From: JACPFV01 sp052386975
GTDB taxonomy: Bacteria; Pseudomonadota; Gammaproteobacteria; Nevskiales; Nevskiaceae
Direction of reading: 5' to 3'
Length of the DNA: 31,531 bases
Assembly (NCBI GenBank): GCA_052386975.1
Contig: JBQTJQ010000094.1
Coordinates: 1 to 31,531 of the forward strand
Both the position numbers and the translations under genes were made by a program. Below are positions 5,683-13,735 of this stretch, in pieces. How positions within the stretch are numbered: the stretch's first letter is position 1; the number at the start of each line of letters is the position of its first letter. The notes under the pieces are model-generated. The model was not told where the DNA came from. It was given only the letters and a program-made list of their open reading frames with translations, and made no database searches.

Positions 5683-8088
5683 TTGGAAAACGACCGTCTG
5701 GCCCCCGTCCTCCCCCTGCGCGACGTCGTGGTCTACCCCCACATGGCGATCCCGCTGTTCGTGGGGCGGGAAAAGTCGATCAAGGCGCTGTCCGCCGCGA
5801 TGCAGGACGACAAGAAGATCCTGCTGGTGGCGCAGCGCACGGCCGAGACCGACGACCCGCGCGACAAGGACATCTACTCCATCGGCACGCTGGCCAGCAT
5901 CCTGCAGCTGCTGAAGCTGCCGGACAACACGGTCAAGGTGCTGGTCGAAGGCGTGCAGCGCGCGCGCATCGTCAAGGTCGGGCCGGAGCAGGCGTTCCTC
6001 AGCGCCGAGATCCAGCCGGTGTCCGCCGAAGAGGCCGCCAGCGATTCGCGCGAGCTCGACGCGCTGATGCGCTCGACCATGGCGCTGTTCGAGCAGTACG
6101 TGAAGCTGAACAAGAAGGTGCCGGCCGAGCTGCTGCCGTCGCTGGCCTCGATCGACGCGCCGGGCCGCCTGGCCGATACCGTCGCCGCGCACCTGACGCT
6201 GAAGCTCGAGGACAAGCAGCGCGTTCTCGAGATTCTCGAACCGAAGGCGCGGCTCGAGCACGTCATGAAGCAGCTCGAGTCCGAGATCGACATCCTGCAG
6301 ATCGAAAAGCGCATCCGCGGCCGCGTCAAGTCGCAGATGGAGAAGAGCCAGCGCGAGTACTACCTGAACGAGCAGATGAAGGCGATCCAGAAGGAGCTCG
6401 GCGAGCTCGAGGACGCGCCCAACGAGATGGAGGAGCTCGGCAAGAAGATCGAGAAGGCCGGCATGCCGAAGGCGGTCAAGTCCAAGGCCACCAACGAGCA
6501 CAACAAGCTCAAGCTGATGTCGCCGATGTCGGCCGAGGCGACGGTGGTGCGCAACTACCTCGACTGGCTGACGCAGATGCCGTGGCGCCGCCGCACCAAG
6601 GCCCACATCGACCTCGAGTCGGCGCAGACGATCCTCGACCGCGACCACTACGGCCTGGAGAAGATCAAGGAGAGCATCGTCGAGTACCTTGCGGTCCAGA
6701 GCCGCGTGAGGAAGCTCAAGGGGCCGATCCTGTGCCTGGTCGGCCCGCCGGGCGTGGGCAAGACGTCCCTCGGCCGCTCGATCGCGGAATCCGTGAACCG
6801 CAAGTTCGTGCGCATGTCGCTCGGCGGCGTGCGCGACGAAGCCGAGATCCGCGGCCACCGGCGCACCTACATCGGCTCGCTGCCCGGCAAGATCATCCAG
6901 AACATGGCCAAGGTCGGGGTCAAGAACCCGCTGTTCCTGCTGGACGAGATCGACAAGATGTCGATGGACTTCCGCGGCGACCCGAGCGCGGCGCTGCTCG
7001 AGGTGCTGGACCCGGAGCAGAACCACGCCTTCCAGGACCATTACCTGGAAGTGGACTTCGACCTGTCCGACGTGATGTTCGTCTGCACCGCGAACACGAC
7101 CAACATCCCGAGCCCGCTGCTGGACCGCATGGAGCTGATCCGGCTGCCGGGCTACACCGAGGACGAGAAGCTCAACATCGCGCGCCAGTACCTGCTGCCC
7201 AAGCAGATCAAGGCCAATGGCGTGGACGATGGTGAGCTCGAAGTCGCTGACAACGCCATCCGCGGCATCATCCGCCACTACACGCGCGAAGCCGGCGTGC
7301 GCAACCTCGAGCGGCTGATGTCCAAGATCTGCCGCAAGGTGGTCAAGGAAGTGCTGACCAAGGGCGGCGACAAGGCCACCGAGAAGACCATCAAGGTCAC
7401 CGAGAAGAACCTCGAGAAGTACCTGGGCGTGCAGCAGTTCCGCTTCGGGCGGGCCGAGGAGAAGAACCAGGTCGGCCAGGTCACCGGGCTGGCGTGGACC
7501 GAGATGGGCGGCGACCTGCTGACCATCGAGGCGGCGCTGGTGCCGGGCAAGGGCAAGCTGACCCAGACCGGCTCGCTGGGCGATGTCATGCAGGAATCCG
7601 TCCACGCGGCGCTGACGGTGGTGCGCTCGCGCGCGGCGACGCTCGGCATCGACAAGGAGTTCCACCAGAAGCACGACATCCACGTCCACGTGCCGGAAGG
7701 CGCGACGCCGAAGGACGGTCCGTCGGCCGGCATCGCCATGTGCACCGCGCTGGTATCGGCCCTGACCGGCATCGCGGTGAAGAGCGACGTCGCCATGACC
7801 GGCGAGATCACGCTGCGCGGCGAAGTGCTGCCGATCGGCGGCCTCAAGGAGAAGCTGCTGGCGGCCCACCGCGGCGGCATCAAGACCGTGGTGATCCCGC
7901 AGGAGAACGTCAAGGACCTCGCCGAGATCCCGGACAACATCAAGGGCAAGCACAACATCGAGCCGGTGCGCTGGATCGACGCGGTGTTCAAGCACGCGCT
8001 GGAGCGCGTGCCGGAGCCGGCCCCGGCCGCCGCCGGCGCGACCCAGCCGCCTCCGGCCACCGTCCCCGAGGCGCCCCGGCCCCACTGA
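5683..8088 (+). CDS. lon: ATP-dependent protease Lon
   Basis: An 801-residue homo-oligomeric AAA+ protease that degrades damaged and regulatory proteins. Order: N-terminal LON substrate-binding domain (PVLPLRDVVVYPHMAIPLFVG), coiled-coil region, Walker A GPPGVGKT at 354-361 (Lys360), Walker B LFLLDEIDKM (Asp421, Glu422), and the protease domain with the Ser681/Lys722 dyad (PKDGPSAG and GGLKEKLLAA). The positions match E. coli within two residues. The start is TTG at 5683: an in-frame TAG at 5665 excludes longer forms, and AGGAG (5672-5676) stands six bases before it. The last 25 or so residues form a Pro/Ala-rich tail beyond the conserved fold. A sigma-32 promoter lies upstream. hupB, usually next, is missing here. 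Confidence 0.98.
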   Translation: MENDRLAPVLPLRDVVVYPHMAIPLFVGREKSIKALSAAMQDDKKILLVAQRTAETDDPRDKDIYSIGTLASILQLLKLPDNTVKVLVEGVQRARIVKVGPEQAFLSAEIQPVSAEEAASDSRELDALMRSTMALFEQYVKLNKKVPAELLPSLASIDAPGRLADTVAAHLTLKLEDKQRVLEILEPKARLEHVMKQLESEIDILQIEKRIRGRVKSQMEKSQREYYLNEQMKAIQKELGELEDAPNEMEELGKKIEKAGMPKAVKSKATNEHNKLKLMSPMSAEATVVRNYLDWLTQMPWRRRTKAHIDLESAQTILDRDHYGLEKIKESIVEYLAVQSRVRKLKGPILCLVGPPGVGKTSLGRSIAESVNRKFVRMSLGGVRDEAEIRGHRRTYIGSLPGKIIQNMAKVGVKNPLFLLDEIDKMSMDFRGDPSAALLEVLDPEQNHAFQDHYLEVDFDLSDVMFVCTANTTNIPSPLLDRMELIRLPGYTEDEKLNIARQYLLPKQIKANGVDDGELEVADNAIRGIIRHYTREAGVRNLERLMSKICRKVVKEVLTKGGDKATEKTIKVTEKNLEKYLGVQQFRFGRAEEKNQVGQVTGLAWTEMGGDLLTIEAALVPGKGKLTQTGSLGDVMQESVHAALTVVRSRAATLGIDKEFHQKHDIHVHVPEGATPKDGPSAGIAMCTALVSALTGIAVKSDVAMTGEITLRGEVLPIGGLKEKLLAAHRGGIKTVVIPQENVKDLAEIPDNIKGKHNIEPVRWIDAVFKHALERVPEPAPAAAGATQPPPATVPEAPRPH

Positions 8089-8108
8089 TTCCAGGGCCGA
8101 AAAAGGCG

Positions 8109-8138
8109 CTGGCATCCGCGCAGAGGACTCTTTACACT
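8109..8138 (+). promoter_or_regulatory. Promoter of the tRNA-Val/tRNA-Asp operon
   Basis: CTGGCA (8109-8114) as -35 (4 of 6), an 18-base spacer, and TACACT (8133-8138) as -10. A G+C-rich discriminator GGCGCCCCC follows, typical of stringently controlled stable-RNA promoters. It lies 45 bases before the first tRNA. Confidence 0.55.
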
Positions 8139-8182
8139 GGCGCCCCCGCGGGCCGGGTCAGGCCGCCGGGAGAGGGTGCCAA

Positions 8183-8258
8183 GGGTGCTTAGCTCAGCTG
8201 GTAGAGCGTCGCCTTTACACGGCGCAGGTCGGCGGTTCGATCCCGTCAGCACCCACCA
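8183..8258 (+). tRNA. tRNA-Val (anticodon TAC)
   Basis: Acceptor stem GGGTGCT (8183-8189) pairs with AGCACCC (8248-8254). The anticodon TAC lies at 8216-8218 in the loop TTTACAC, and the T-loop is TTCGATC. The encoded ACCA end is at 8255-8258. The first pair of the anticodon stem (T/C) is mismatched, otherwise the cloverleaf is regular. Confidence 0.96.
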
Positions 8259-8272
8259 GATTCTCAGGATTC

Positions 8273-8349
8273 GGAGCGGTAGTTCAGTTGGTTAGAATAC
8301 GTGCCTGTCACGCACGGGGTCGCGGGTTCGAGTCCCGTCCGCTCCGCCA
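8273..8349 (+). tRNA. tRNA-Asp (anticodon GTC)
   Basis: Acceptor stem GGAGCGG (8273-8279) pairs with CCGCTCC (8339-8345). The anticodon stem CGTGC/GCACG encloses CTGTCAC with GTC at 8307-8309, and CCA is encoded at 8347-8349. It lies 14 bases after tRNA-Val and is surely co-transcribed with it. Confidence 0.97.
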
Positions 8350-8373
8350 ACTAAAGAGTGTTTGCGATGTGCA

Positions 8374-8402
8374 CGGGGCGCTGCGGGCGCCCCGTCTGTT
8401 TT
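8374..8402 (+). terminator. Rho-independent terminator after tRNA-Asp
   Basis: CGGGGCGC (8374-8381) and GCGCCCCG (8387-8394) form a perfect 8-bp stem with a 5-base loop, followed by TCTGTTTT. It ends the tRNA transcript 25 bases past tRNA-Asp and isolates it from ppiD. Confidence 0.82.
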
Positions 8403-8432
8403 GAGGCCCGTCTGCCCCAAGAGGTATAGGCA

Positions 8433-10358
8433 ATGCTGCAGGACTTTCGCGACCGCCTGACCGGACCGCTCACCTGGTTCGTCGTCGGCATCATCGTCAT
8501 CCCGTTCGCCTTCTTCGGCATTGAGACCTTCCGCGGCGGCGGCGGCGATCCCCTGATCGCCAAGGTCGGTGACGCCAAGATCAAGGATTCGCAGTTCCGC
8601 GCCGGCTACGAGCAGCGCATGCGGCAACTGCAGGCGCTGATGGGCGAGGGCTTCCGCGAGGACCTGATCGACAAGGCGCGCTTTCGCGAAAACGTGCTGA
8701 ACGACATGGTGCAGGAATCCGTACTGCGCCAGCACGTCCAGGACGAGGGCTACCGCGCGTCGAACGCGATGGTGTTCGAGGCGATCGAGAAGATCCCGGC
8801 GTTCCAGGACAACGGCAAGTTCTCGACCGAGACCTACCGCAGCCGGCTGGCGGCGCAAGGCTATTCGCCGGAACGCTTCGAGCAGCAGGTGCGCGACGCG
8901 ATCGTCGTCGACCAGATGCGCGAGGGCGTCCTCGCCAGCGCGTTCACGGCGCCGGCCGACGCCGCGCAGTACTACCGGCTCGACCACCAGCAGCGCTGGC
9001 TCGCCTACGCCACCTTCGAGGCCGCGCGCTACCTGCCGCAGGTGCAGATCCTCGACGCCGACGTGCAGAAGCGCTACCAGGACCGGCCGGAGAATTTCCA
9101 GGCCCCCGAGCGGCTAAGGGTGGCCTACGTCGAGCTGGCACTCGAGGCGCTGCCGCCGGCGCCGGCGCCGGAGACGGAAGTGCTGAAGCTCCTGTACGAC
9201 TCGGACAAGGCCACGCGGTTCACCACCGTCGAGGAACGGCAGGCGCGCCACATCCTGGTCAATTTCGGCGCCGACAAGGACTCCGCGAAGAAGCGCATCG
9301 AAGGCCTGGCGCAGAAGATCGCGCAGGGCGCTGACTTCGCCTCGCTGGCGTCGTCGCAGTCCGACGATCCGGGCTCCAAGACGCAGGGCGGCGACCTGGG
9401 CTGGGTGCGCCGCGGCCAGATGCTGGAAAAATTCGAGCAGGCCCTGTTCGGGCTGAGCCGGGGCGAAGTCAGCGCCCCGGTGGAGACCGAGTTCGGCTGG
9501 CACCTGATCAAGCTCGACGACCTGCGCGAGGCGCGCACCAAGCCGTTCGAGGACGCCGAGGTGCAGGCCGAGTTGCTGGCCGCCTACCGCCAGCGCGACG
9601 CCGAGCGCCGCTACCAGGAACTGTCCGAGAAGATCGAGACCACGGCCTTCGAATCGCCGGGCTCGCTCGACCCGGTGGCGCAGGCCTCCGGCCTGCCGCT
9701 GCAGACCACCGACTGGTTCACGCGCACCGCGGGCGCCGGGATTGCCGGCGAGCCGGCTATTCGCGAGGCCGCCTTCGCCGACGAAGTGCTGCAGGGCGGC
9801 GAGAACAGCCGGCCCATCGCGGCCGGCGAGAACCGCATCGTCGTGCTGCGCAAGCAGGAATACGAGGCGCCGCGCCAGCGCGAGCTGGGCGAAGTCGCCG
9901 GCGCGATCCGCGAGCAGCTGAAGCTCGAGGCGGCGCGCACCCGCGCCGCCACCGAGGCCGCGGACGCGCTGTCGGCGCTGGCCTCCGGCCGCGCGCTGGA
10001 GCAGGTGGTCACGCAGAGAAAGGCGGTGCTGAAGGCGCCGGGGCTGGTGGGCCGCGGCGTCGCCGACGTCGATCCGCGCATCACCGACGCGCTGTTCGCG
10101 CTGCCGCGTCCCGCCGCCGGCGACGCCAGCCGCACCACCGTCGCGCTGCCCAACGGCGACGTCGCGGTGGTCGTGTCCACCACGGTGCAGGACGGCGACT
10201 GGGCGGCGGCCGCGCCGGCGGACCGCAGCCAGCAGCTGGCGCACATGCGCGAGAGCATCGCGGGCGCCGAGCTCGACGCCTACCGCGCCGACCTGGAGAA
10301 GCGCACGAAGGTGGAAATCGTGCGGCAGCCCGAAGCGGAACCGGCGCCGCTCGAATAA
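8433..10358 (+). CDS. ppiD: Periplasmic folding chaperone PpiD (SurA/parvulin-like)
   Basis: A 641-residue inner-membrane-anchored chaperone facing the periplasm, active on newly exported outer-membrane and periplasmic proteins. The short cytosolic N-terminus is followed by one membrane segment (about residues 13-30, WFVVGIIVIPFAFFGIETF), a SurA-like N-domain and a parvulin (PpiC) domain at about residues 265-365 (RQARHILVNF ... GGDLGWVRRGQM ... FGWHLIKLDD). A long C-terminal domain follows. Length is near the E. coli protein (623). The start ATG at 8433 has AAGAGG at 8419-8424. lon-hupB-ppiD is the usual order; here two tRNAs stand where hupB is expected. Confidence 0.95.
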   Translation: MLQDFRDRLTGPLTWFVVGIIVIPFAFFGIETFRGGGGDPLIAKVGDAKIKDSQFRAGYEQRMRQLQALMGEGFREDLIDKARFRENVLNDMVQESVLRQHVQDEGYRASNAMVFEAIEKIPAFQDNGKFSTETYRSRLAAQGYSPERFEQQVRDAIVVDQMREGVLASAFTAPADAAQYYRLDHQQRWLAYATFEAARYLPQVQILDADVQKRYQDRPENFQAPERLRVAYVELALEALPPAPAPETEVLKLLYDSDKATRFTTVEERQARHILVNFGADKDSAKKRIEGLAQKIAQGADFASLASSQSDDPGSKTQGGDLGWVRRGQMLEKFEQALFGLSRGEVSAPVETEFGWHLIKLDDLREARTKPFEDAEVQAELLAAYRQRDAERRYQELSEKIETTAFESPGSLDPVAQASGLPLQTTDWFTRTAGAGIAGEPAIREAAFADEVLQGGENSRPIAAGENRIVVLRKQEYEAPRQRELGEVAGAIREQLKLEAARTRAATEAADALSALASGRALEQVVTQRKAVLKAPGLVGRGVADVDPRITDALFALPRPAAGDASRTTVALPNGDVAVVVSTTVQDGDWAAAAPADRSQQLAHMRESIAGAELDAYRADLEKRTKVEIVRQPEAEPAPLE

Positions 10359-10384
10359 AGCCCGGGCTGAGCTAAAGTACCGGC

Positions 10385-11671
10385 ATGCCCAAGCTCGCGT
10401 TCCACTGGCAGGTCGGCCTGGCGCTGGTGCTGGCCGTCGCGGCCGGCTCGTTCAGCGGCGAGCACGGCGCCGCCGTGCCGGTGTACGACTTCCTCGGCAC
10501 GCTGTTCCTCAACGCGCTGAAGATGCTGGTGGTGCCGCTGATCGTGGCGGCGATCATCAACGGCCTGTCCTCGGTCCGCGGCGCCTCGCTCGGTCGCATG
10601 GGCGTGCTGACGCTCGCGTATTACGCCGGCAGCGGCCTGATCGCGATCCTGACCGGCCTGTTCTTCGTCAACCTGCTGACCCCGGGCATCGTCGACGGCC
10701 AGGCCGCCAAGGGCCTGATGGGCCTCGACGCCTCCACCGCCGAGGTCGAGAAGCAGATGACCGGTCGAGGCGGCGGCGACTTCGCGCAAGTCATCTTGCT
10801 GCTGTTCCCGCCGAACATCTTTGCCGCCGCCGCGCAGGGCCAGATGCTGGGCCTGATCTGCTTCGCGCTGCTGTTCGGCTACATGGTCAGCCAGCTGCCG
10901 GAGGAGCTCGCGCGCAGCCAGCGCGGCTTCTGGCAGGGCCTGTACGAAGTCATGATCCGGCTGACCAACCTGGTGATGAAGTTCGCGCCGCTGGGCGTGT
11001 TCGGCCTGGTGGCCGAAGTCGTGGCCCAGACCGGCTGGAGCGCGGTGCGGCCGCTGGCCGTGTTCTTCACCAGCGTCTTGCTGGGGCTGCTGGTGCACGC
11101 GCTGGTCACGCTGCCGCTGATCCTGCGCCTCATCGCCCGCGTCTCGCCGCTCAAGCATTACCAGGCCATGGCGCCGGCGCTGACCACGGCGTTCTCGACC
11201 AGTTCCTCGGCCGCGACGCTGCCGGTCACGATCGAGTGCATGGAAGAGCGCGCCGGCGTGCCGCGCAAGGTCACCAGCTTCGTGCTGCCGATCGGCGCCA
11301 ACGTCAACACCGATGGCAGCGCGCTGTATGAATGCGTCGTCGTGATGTTCATCGCCCAGGCCTACGGCGTGGACCTGAGCATCGCCCAGCAGTTCGTGGT
11401 GGTGCTCGGCGCGCTGCTGACCGGCATCGGCATTGCCGGCATTCCGTCCGCCAGCCTGGTCGGTGTCGCCGTGATCCTCGGCGCGGTTGGCCTGCCGCTG
11501 GAGGGCATCGGCCTGGTGCTGGCCGTGGACCGCATACTCGACATGTGCCGCACGGCGGTCAATGTCTTTGGCGATTCCTGCGCCGCCGTGGTGGTCGGCC
11601 GACTGGGCGGCGAAGAAGGCATCCACGGCGAGCCGGCACTCAAGACCCGCTGGAGCGCGGTCCCGAGCTAG
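10385..11671 (+). CDS. Dicarboxylate/amino acid:cation symporter (SDF/DAACS family)
   Basis: A 428-residue inner-membrane secondary transporter that couples uptake of dicarboxylates or acidic amino acids to Na+ or H+. It has the glutamate-transporter hallmarks: the serine-rich hairpin loop TAFSTSSSAATLPVT (about residue 266 onward), the ion-binding motif NVNTDGSALYE from Asn306 (NMDGT in the classical family), and the C-terminal substrate-binding segment DRILDMCRTAVNVFGD. The Arg before the Cys-rich TM8 segment hints at an acidic substrate, but glutamate, aspartate and C4-dicarboxylates cannot be told apart. It lies 26 bases after ppiD. In the Pseudomonas block ppiD is followed directly by fabI, so this gene looks like an insertion into conserved synteny. 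Confidence 0.93.
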   Translation: MPKLAFHWQVGLALVLAVAAGSFSGEHGAAVPVYDFLGTLFLNALKMLVVPLIVAAIINGLSSVRGASLGRMGVLTLAYYAGSGLIAILTGLFFVNLLTPGIVDGQAAKGLMGLDASTAEVEKQMTGRGGGDFAQVILLLFPPNIFAAAAQGQMLGLICFALLFGYMVSQLPEELARSQRGFWQGLYEVMIRLTNLVMKFAPLGVFGLVAEVVAQTGWSAVRPLAVFFTSVLLGLLVHALVTLPLILRLIARVSPLKHYQAMAPALTTAFSTSSSAATLPVTIECMEERAGVPRKVTSFVLPIGANVNTDGSALYECVVVMFIAQAYGVDLSIAQQFVVVLGALLTGIGIAGIPSASLVGVAVILGAVGLPLEGIGLVLAVDRILDMCRTAVNVFGDSCAAVVVGRLGGEEGIHGEPALKTRWSAVPS

Positions 11672-11703
11672 CCGGCGCTCAGGCGCTGACCTTATCTCGG
11701 AAG

Positions 11704-11850
11704 TCGGGCCCGGTGTGCCCGTCTCGCTTCATGGCTCGCCTCACCGCGCCTTGCGAAAGCTCGCCATGTCTCGCTTTCGCTGCGGCGCGCCCCTTCGGGG
11801 CTCCGGTTCGGCTGCGCTTTACTTCCGCTCGCCGGGCACACCGGTCCCGA
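11704..11850. mobile_element. MITE-like element A with 18-bp terminal inverted repeats
   Basis: The left end (11704-11721, TCGGGCCCGGTGTGCCCG) and right end (11833-11850) are inverted repeats differing at one base. The interior holds hairpins: CGAAAGC/GCTTTCG near 11754-11779 and GCCCC/GGGGC near 11790-11802. Read on the minus strand the interior contains AGCGCAGCCG, GGAGCCCCGA, AAGGGG and GGCGAG in that order, the same series as element B on the plus strand. No credible coding sequence. Another copy of its right end occurs at 118-137. Confidence 0.55.
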
Positions 11851-11882
11851 GCTGATCGGTCGCGGTGCGCACTGAGCGACCG

Positions 11883-12047
11883 GGAGCGGGCCGGCGTGGC
11901 TCCCGGAGGGGAACAGCGCAGCCGGGCGGAGCCCCGAGGCCCGCAGGGCCGAAGGGGTCGCCGCGCCACGGCGAGCCGAGACTTGGCGAGGCGAGCTAGC
12001 GCGGCGACCGGCGAGCAGTCCCCGGAGGGAGCCATCCGGCCCGCTCC
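11883..12047. mobile_element. MITE-like element B with ~22-bp terminal inverted repeats
   Basis: Left end 11883-11904 and right end 12027-12047 are inverted repeats that differ only by CG versus A in the middle (GGAGCGGGCCGG-x-TGGCTCCC). The interior shares the ordered blocks of element A in the opposite orientation, plus an extra GGCCC-GCA-GGGCC hairpin near 11938-11950 and a perfect 10-bp pair GTCGCCGCGC/GCGCGGCGAC (about 11958-12007). With element A it fills nearly all of the 389-bp gap between two convergent genes. No transposase gene is seen, so it is non-autonomous if mobile. Confidence 0.55.
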
Positions 12048-12060
12048 TTCGATATGACGT

Positions 12061-12858
12061 CTAGGCCGCGGGCTCGTCGAGCGGCGGCACGCCGACCGTG
12101 CTGTAGCCGGCGTCGACGTACATGATCTCCCCGGTGACGCCCGAGGCCAGGTCCGAGCACAGGAACGCGGCGACATTGCCGACTTCCTCGATGGTGACGT
12201 TGCGCTTGAGCGGAGAGACCTTCTCGGCGTACGACAGCATGCTGCGGAAGCCCTTGACCCCCGCCGCGGCCAGCGTCTTGATCGGGCCGGCCGAGATGCC
12301 GTTGACGCGGATGCCCTCGGCCCCGAGGTCGGCGGCCAGGTAGCGCACGTTGGCCTCGAGGCTGGCCTTGGCGCAGCCCATGACGTTGTACTGCGTCACC
12401 GATTTCACGGCCCCGAGATAGGACAGCGTCAGCAGCGCCCCGGCGCGGCCCTGCATCAGCGGGCGCGCGGCGCGCGCCAAAGCGGCAAAACTATAGGCCG
12501 AGATGTCGTGGGCGATGCCATAGCCCTCGCGCGTGACCGAGTCGATGTACTTGCCGGAGAGCAGTTCGCGCGGTGCGAAGCCGATCGAATGCACGACGAT
12601 GTCGATGTGCCCCCAGAGGTTCTTGAGCTGGTCGAACACCGCGGTGATCTCGGCGTCCTTGCCCACGTCCAGCGGCAGCACGATCTTCGAGCCGACCTGG
12701 CCGGCGAGGTCCTCGACGCGCGACTTGAGCTTCTCGCCCTGGTAGGTGAAGGCGAGTTCGGCGCCTTCGCGGTGGAACGCCTCGGTGATGCCGGTGGCGA
12801 TGGACCGCTCGCTCGCCACGCCGGTGATCAGCGCCTTCTTGCCCGCCATGAAGCCCAT
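12061..12858 (-). CDS. fabI: Enoyl-[acyl-carrier-protein] reductase (NADH) FabI
   Basis: A 265-residue cytosolic short-chain dehydrogenase that performs the last reduction of each fatty-acid elongation cycle; it is the triclosan-target type of ENR. The atypical FabI glycine pattern ITGVASERSIATGI lies at residues 11-24. Catalytic Tyr147, Tyr157 and Lys164 are in LSYLGAVKSVTQYNVMGCAK; the spacing Y-x6-K is right. Both ATG12858 (MGFMAGKKALITG) and ATG12849 are possible; the first aligns with E. coli MGFLSGKRILVTG and has CCGGAG seven bases upstream. It follows gloB on the same strand by 40 bases. Confidence 0.97.
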   Translation of the reverse strand: MGFMAGKKALITGVASERSIATGITEAFHREGAELAFTYQGEKLKSRVEDLAGQVGSKIVLPLDVGKDAEITAVFDQLKNLWGHIDIVVHSIGFAPRELLSGKYIDSVTREGYGIAHDISAYSFAALARAARPLMQGRAGALLTLSYLGAVKSVTQYNVMGCAKASLEANVRYLAADLGAEGIRVNGISAGPIKTLAAAGVKGFRSMLSYAEKVSPLKRNVTIEEVGNVAAFLCSDLASGVTGEIMYVDAGYSTVGVPPLDEPAA

Positions 12859-12898
12859 GCGACGCTCCGGGTTCTTGTGTTCCTTGGAGGCGCGCAGT

Positions 12899-13696
12899 CT
12901 AGCGCGGGGCGCGGAAGCCGTCCTTCCAGCGCCGCAGCGCCGCGAACACCTCGACCTCCGCGGCCAGCGCGTCGCCGGCGTGGCGTCGCACGGCGGCGGC
13001 GAGCACCGGGTCGGCTGTGCGCAGGAACGGGTTGATGCGGCGCTCGCGGCCGATGGTGGACGGCAGGCTCGGCTCGCCCGCGGCGCGCAGCGCGCGCACG
13101 CGAGCCAGCTCGGCCCCGACCTCCGCACGATCCGGCTCGACCGCAGCGGCGAAGGCGAGGTTGGCCAGCGTGTACTCGTGCGTGCAGTAGACGCGCGTGT
13201 CGGCCGGCAGCACGGCGAGCCGGGCCAGCGAACGGTGCAGCTGCGCCGCGGTGCCCTCGAACAGCCGGCCGCAGCCGGCCGAGAACAGCGTGTCGCCACA
13301 CAGCACGAACCTTTCTGAGGACGGGGCGCCGGCGACGTAGGCGATGTGCCCGAGCGTGTGGCCCGGCACTTCCCACACCTCGAAGGCCACTCCCAGCGCC
13401 TCGACCCGGTCGCCTTCGCGCAGCCGGCGCGTCAGCTGCGGGATCTGCGGCGACTCCGCCGCCGGCCCGTACACCGGGATGTCGCGGCGCGCCGTCAGCC
13501 CGGCCAGCCCGCCGATGTGGTCGGAATGGTGGTGGGTGACCAGGATCGCCTCGAGCGTGAGGCCGCGCGACACGAGGACCTGCTCGACCGGCGCGGCATC
13601 GCCGGGGTCGACGACCACGGCGCGCCCGCCGCGCTCGAGCAGCCAGAAATAATTGTCGGTGAAAGCCGGAATCGGCGTGATCGAAAGCGCGGCCAT
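12899..13696 (-). CDS. gloB: Hydroxyacylglutathione hydrolase (glyoxalase II)
   Basis: A 265-residue metallo-beta-lactamase-fold enzyme hydrolysing S-D-lactoylglutathione to D-lactate and glutathione, the second step of methylglyoxal detoxification. The metal motif THHHSDH at 54-60 (His55, His57, Asp59, His60) is complete. The further ligands are in VPGHTLGHIAY, LCGDTLFSAGCGR and CTHEYTLANL. The C-terminal glyoxalase II cap ends in RRWKDGFRAPR. The ATG at 13696 gives MAALSITPIPAFTDNY, the usual N-terminus. A longer form from 13723 is less likely. It is divergent from the methyltransferase gene, with only about 40 bases between starts. Confidence 0.95.
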   Translation of the reverse strand: MAALSITPIPAFTDNYFWLLERGGRAVVVDPGDAAPVEQVLVSRGLTLEAILVTHHHSDHIGGLAGLTARRDIPVYGPAAESPQIPQLTRRLREGDRVEALGVAFEVWEVPGHTLGHIAYVAGAPSSERFVLCGDTLFSAGCGRLFEGTAAQLHRSLARLAVLPADTRVYCTHEYTLANLAFAAAVEPDRAEVGAELARVRALRAAGEPSLPSTIGRERRINPFLRTADPVLAAAVRRHAGDALAAEVEVFAALRRWKDGFRAPR

Positions 13697-13735
13697 CCGG
13701 TTATCATGCGCCTGGACCTGCAAGACTGGAGCGGC

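Noticed and set aside
5623..8115. 830-residue minus-strand open frame opposite lon
   Set aside because: It mirrors the lon reading frame; composition is typical of antisense high-G+C frames (runs of HLVDLV, RRR) with no recognisable motif.
11672..12060. Short frames on both strands in the symporter-fabI gap as small genes
   Set aside because: Their Arg/Pro/Gly-rich translations come from the structured inverted repeats, and no start has a ribosome site.
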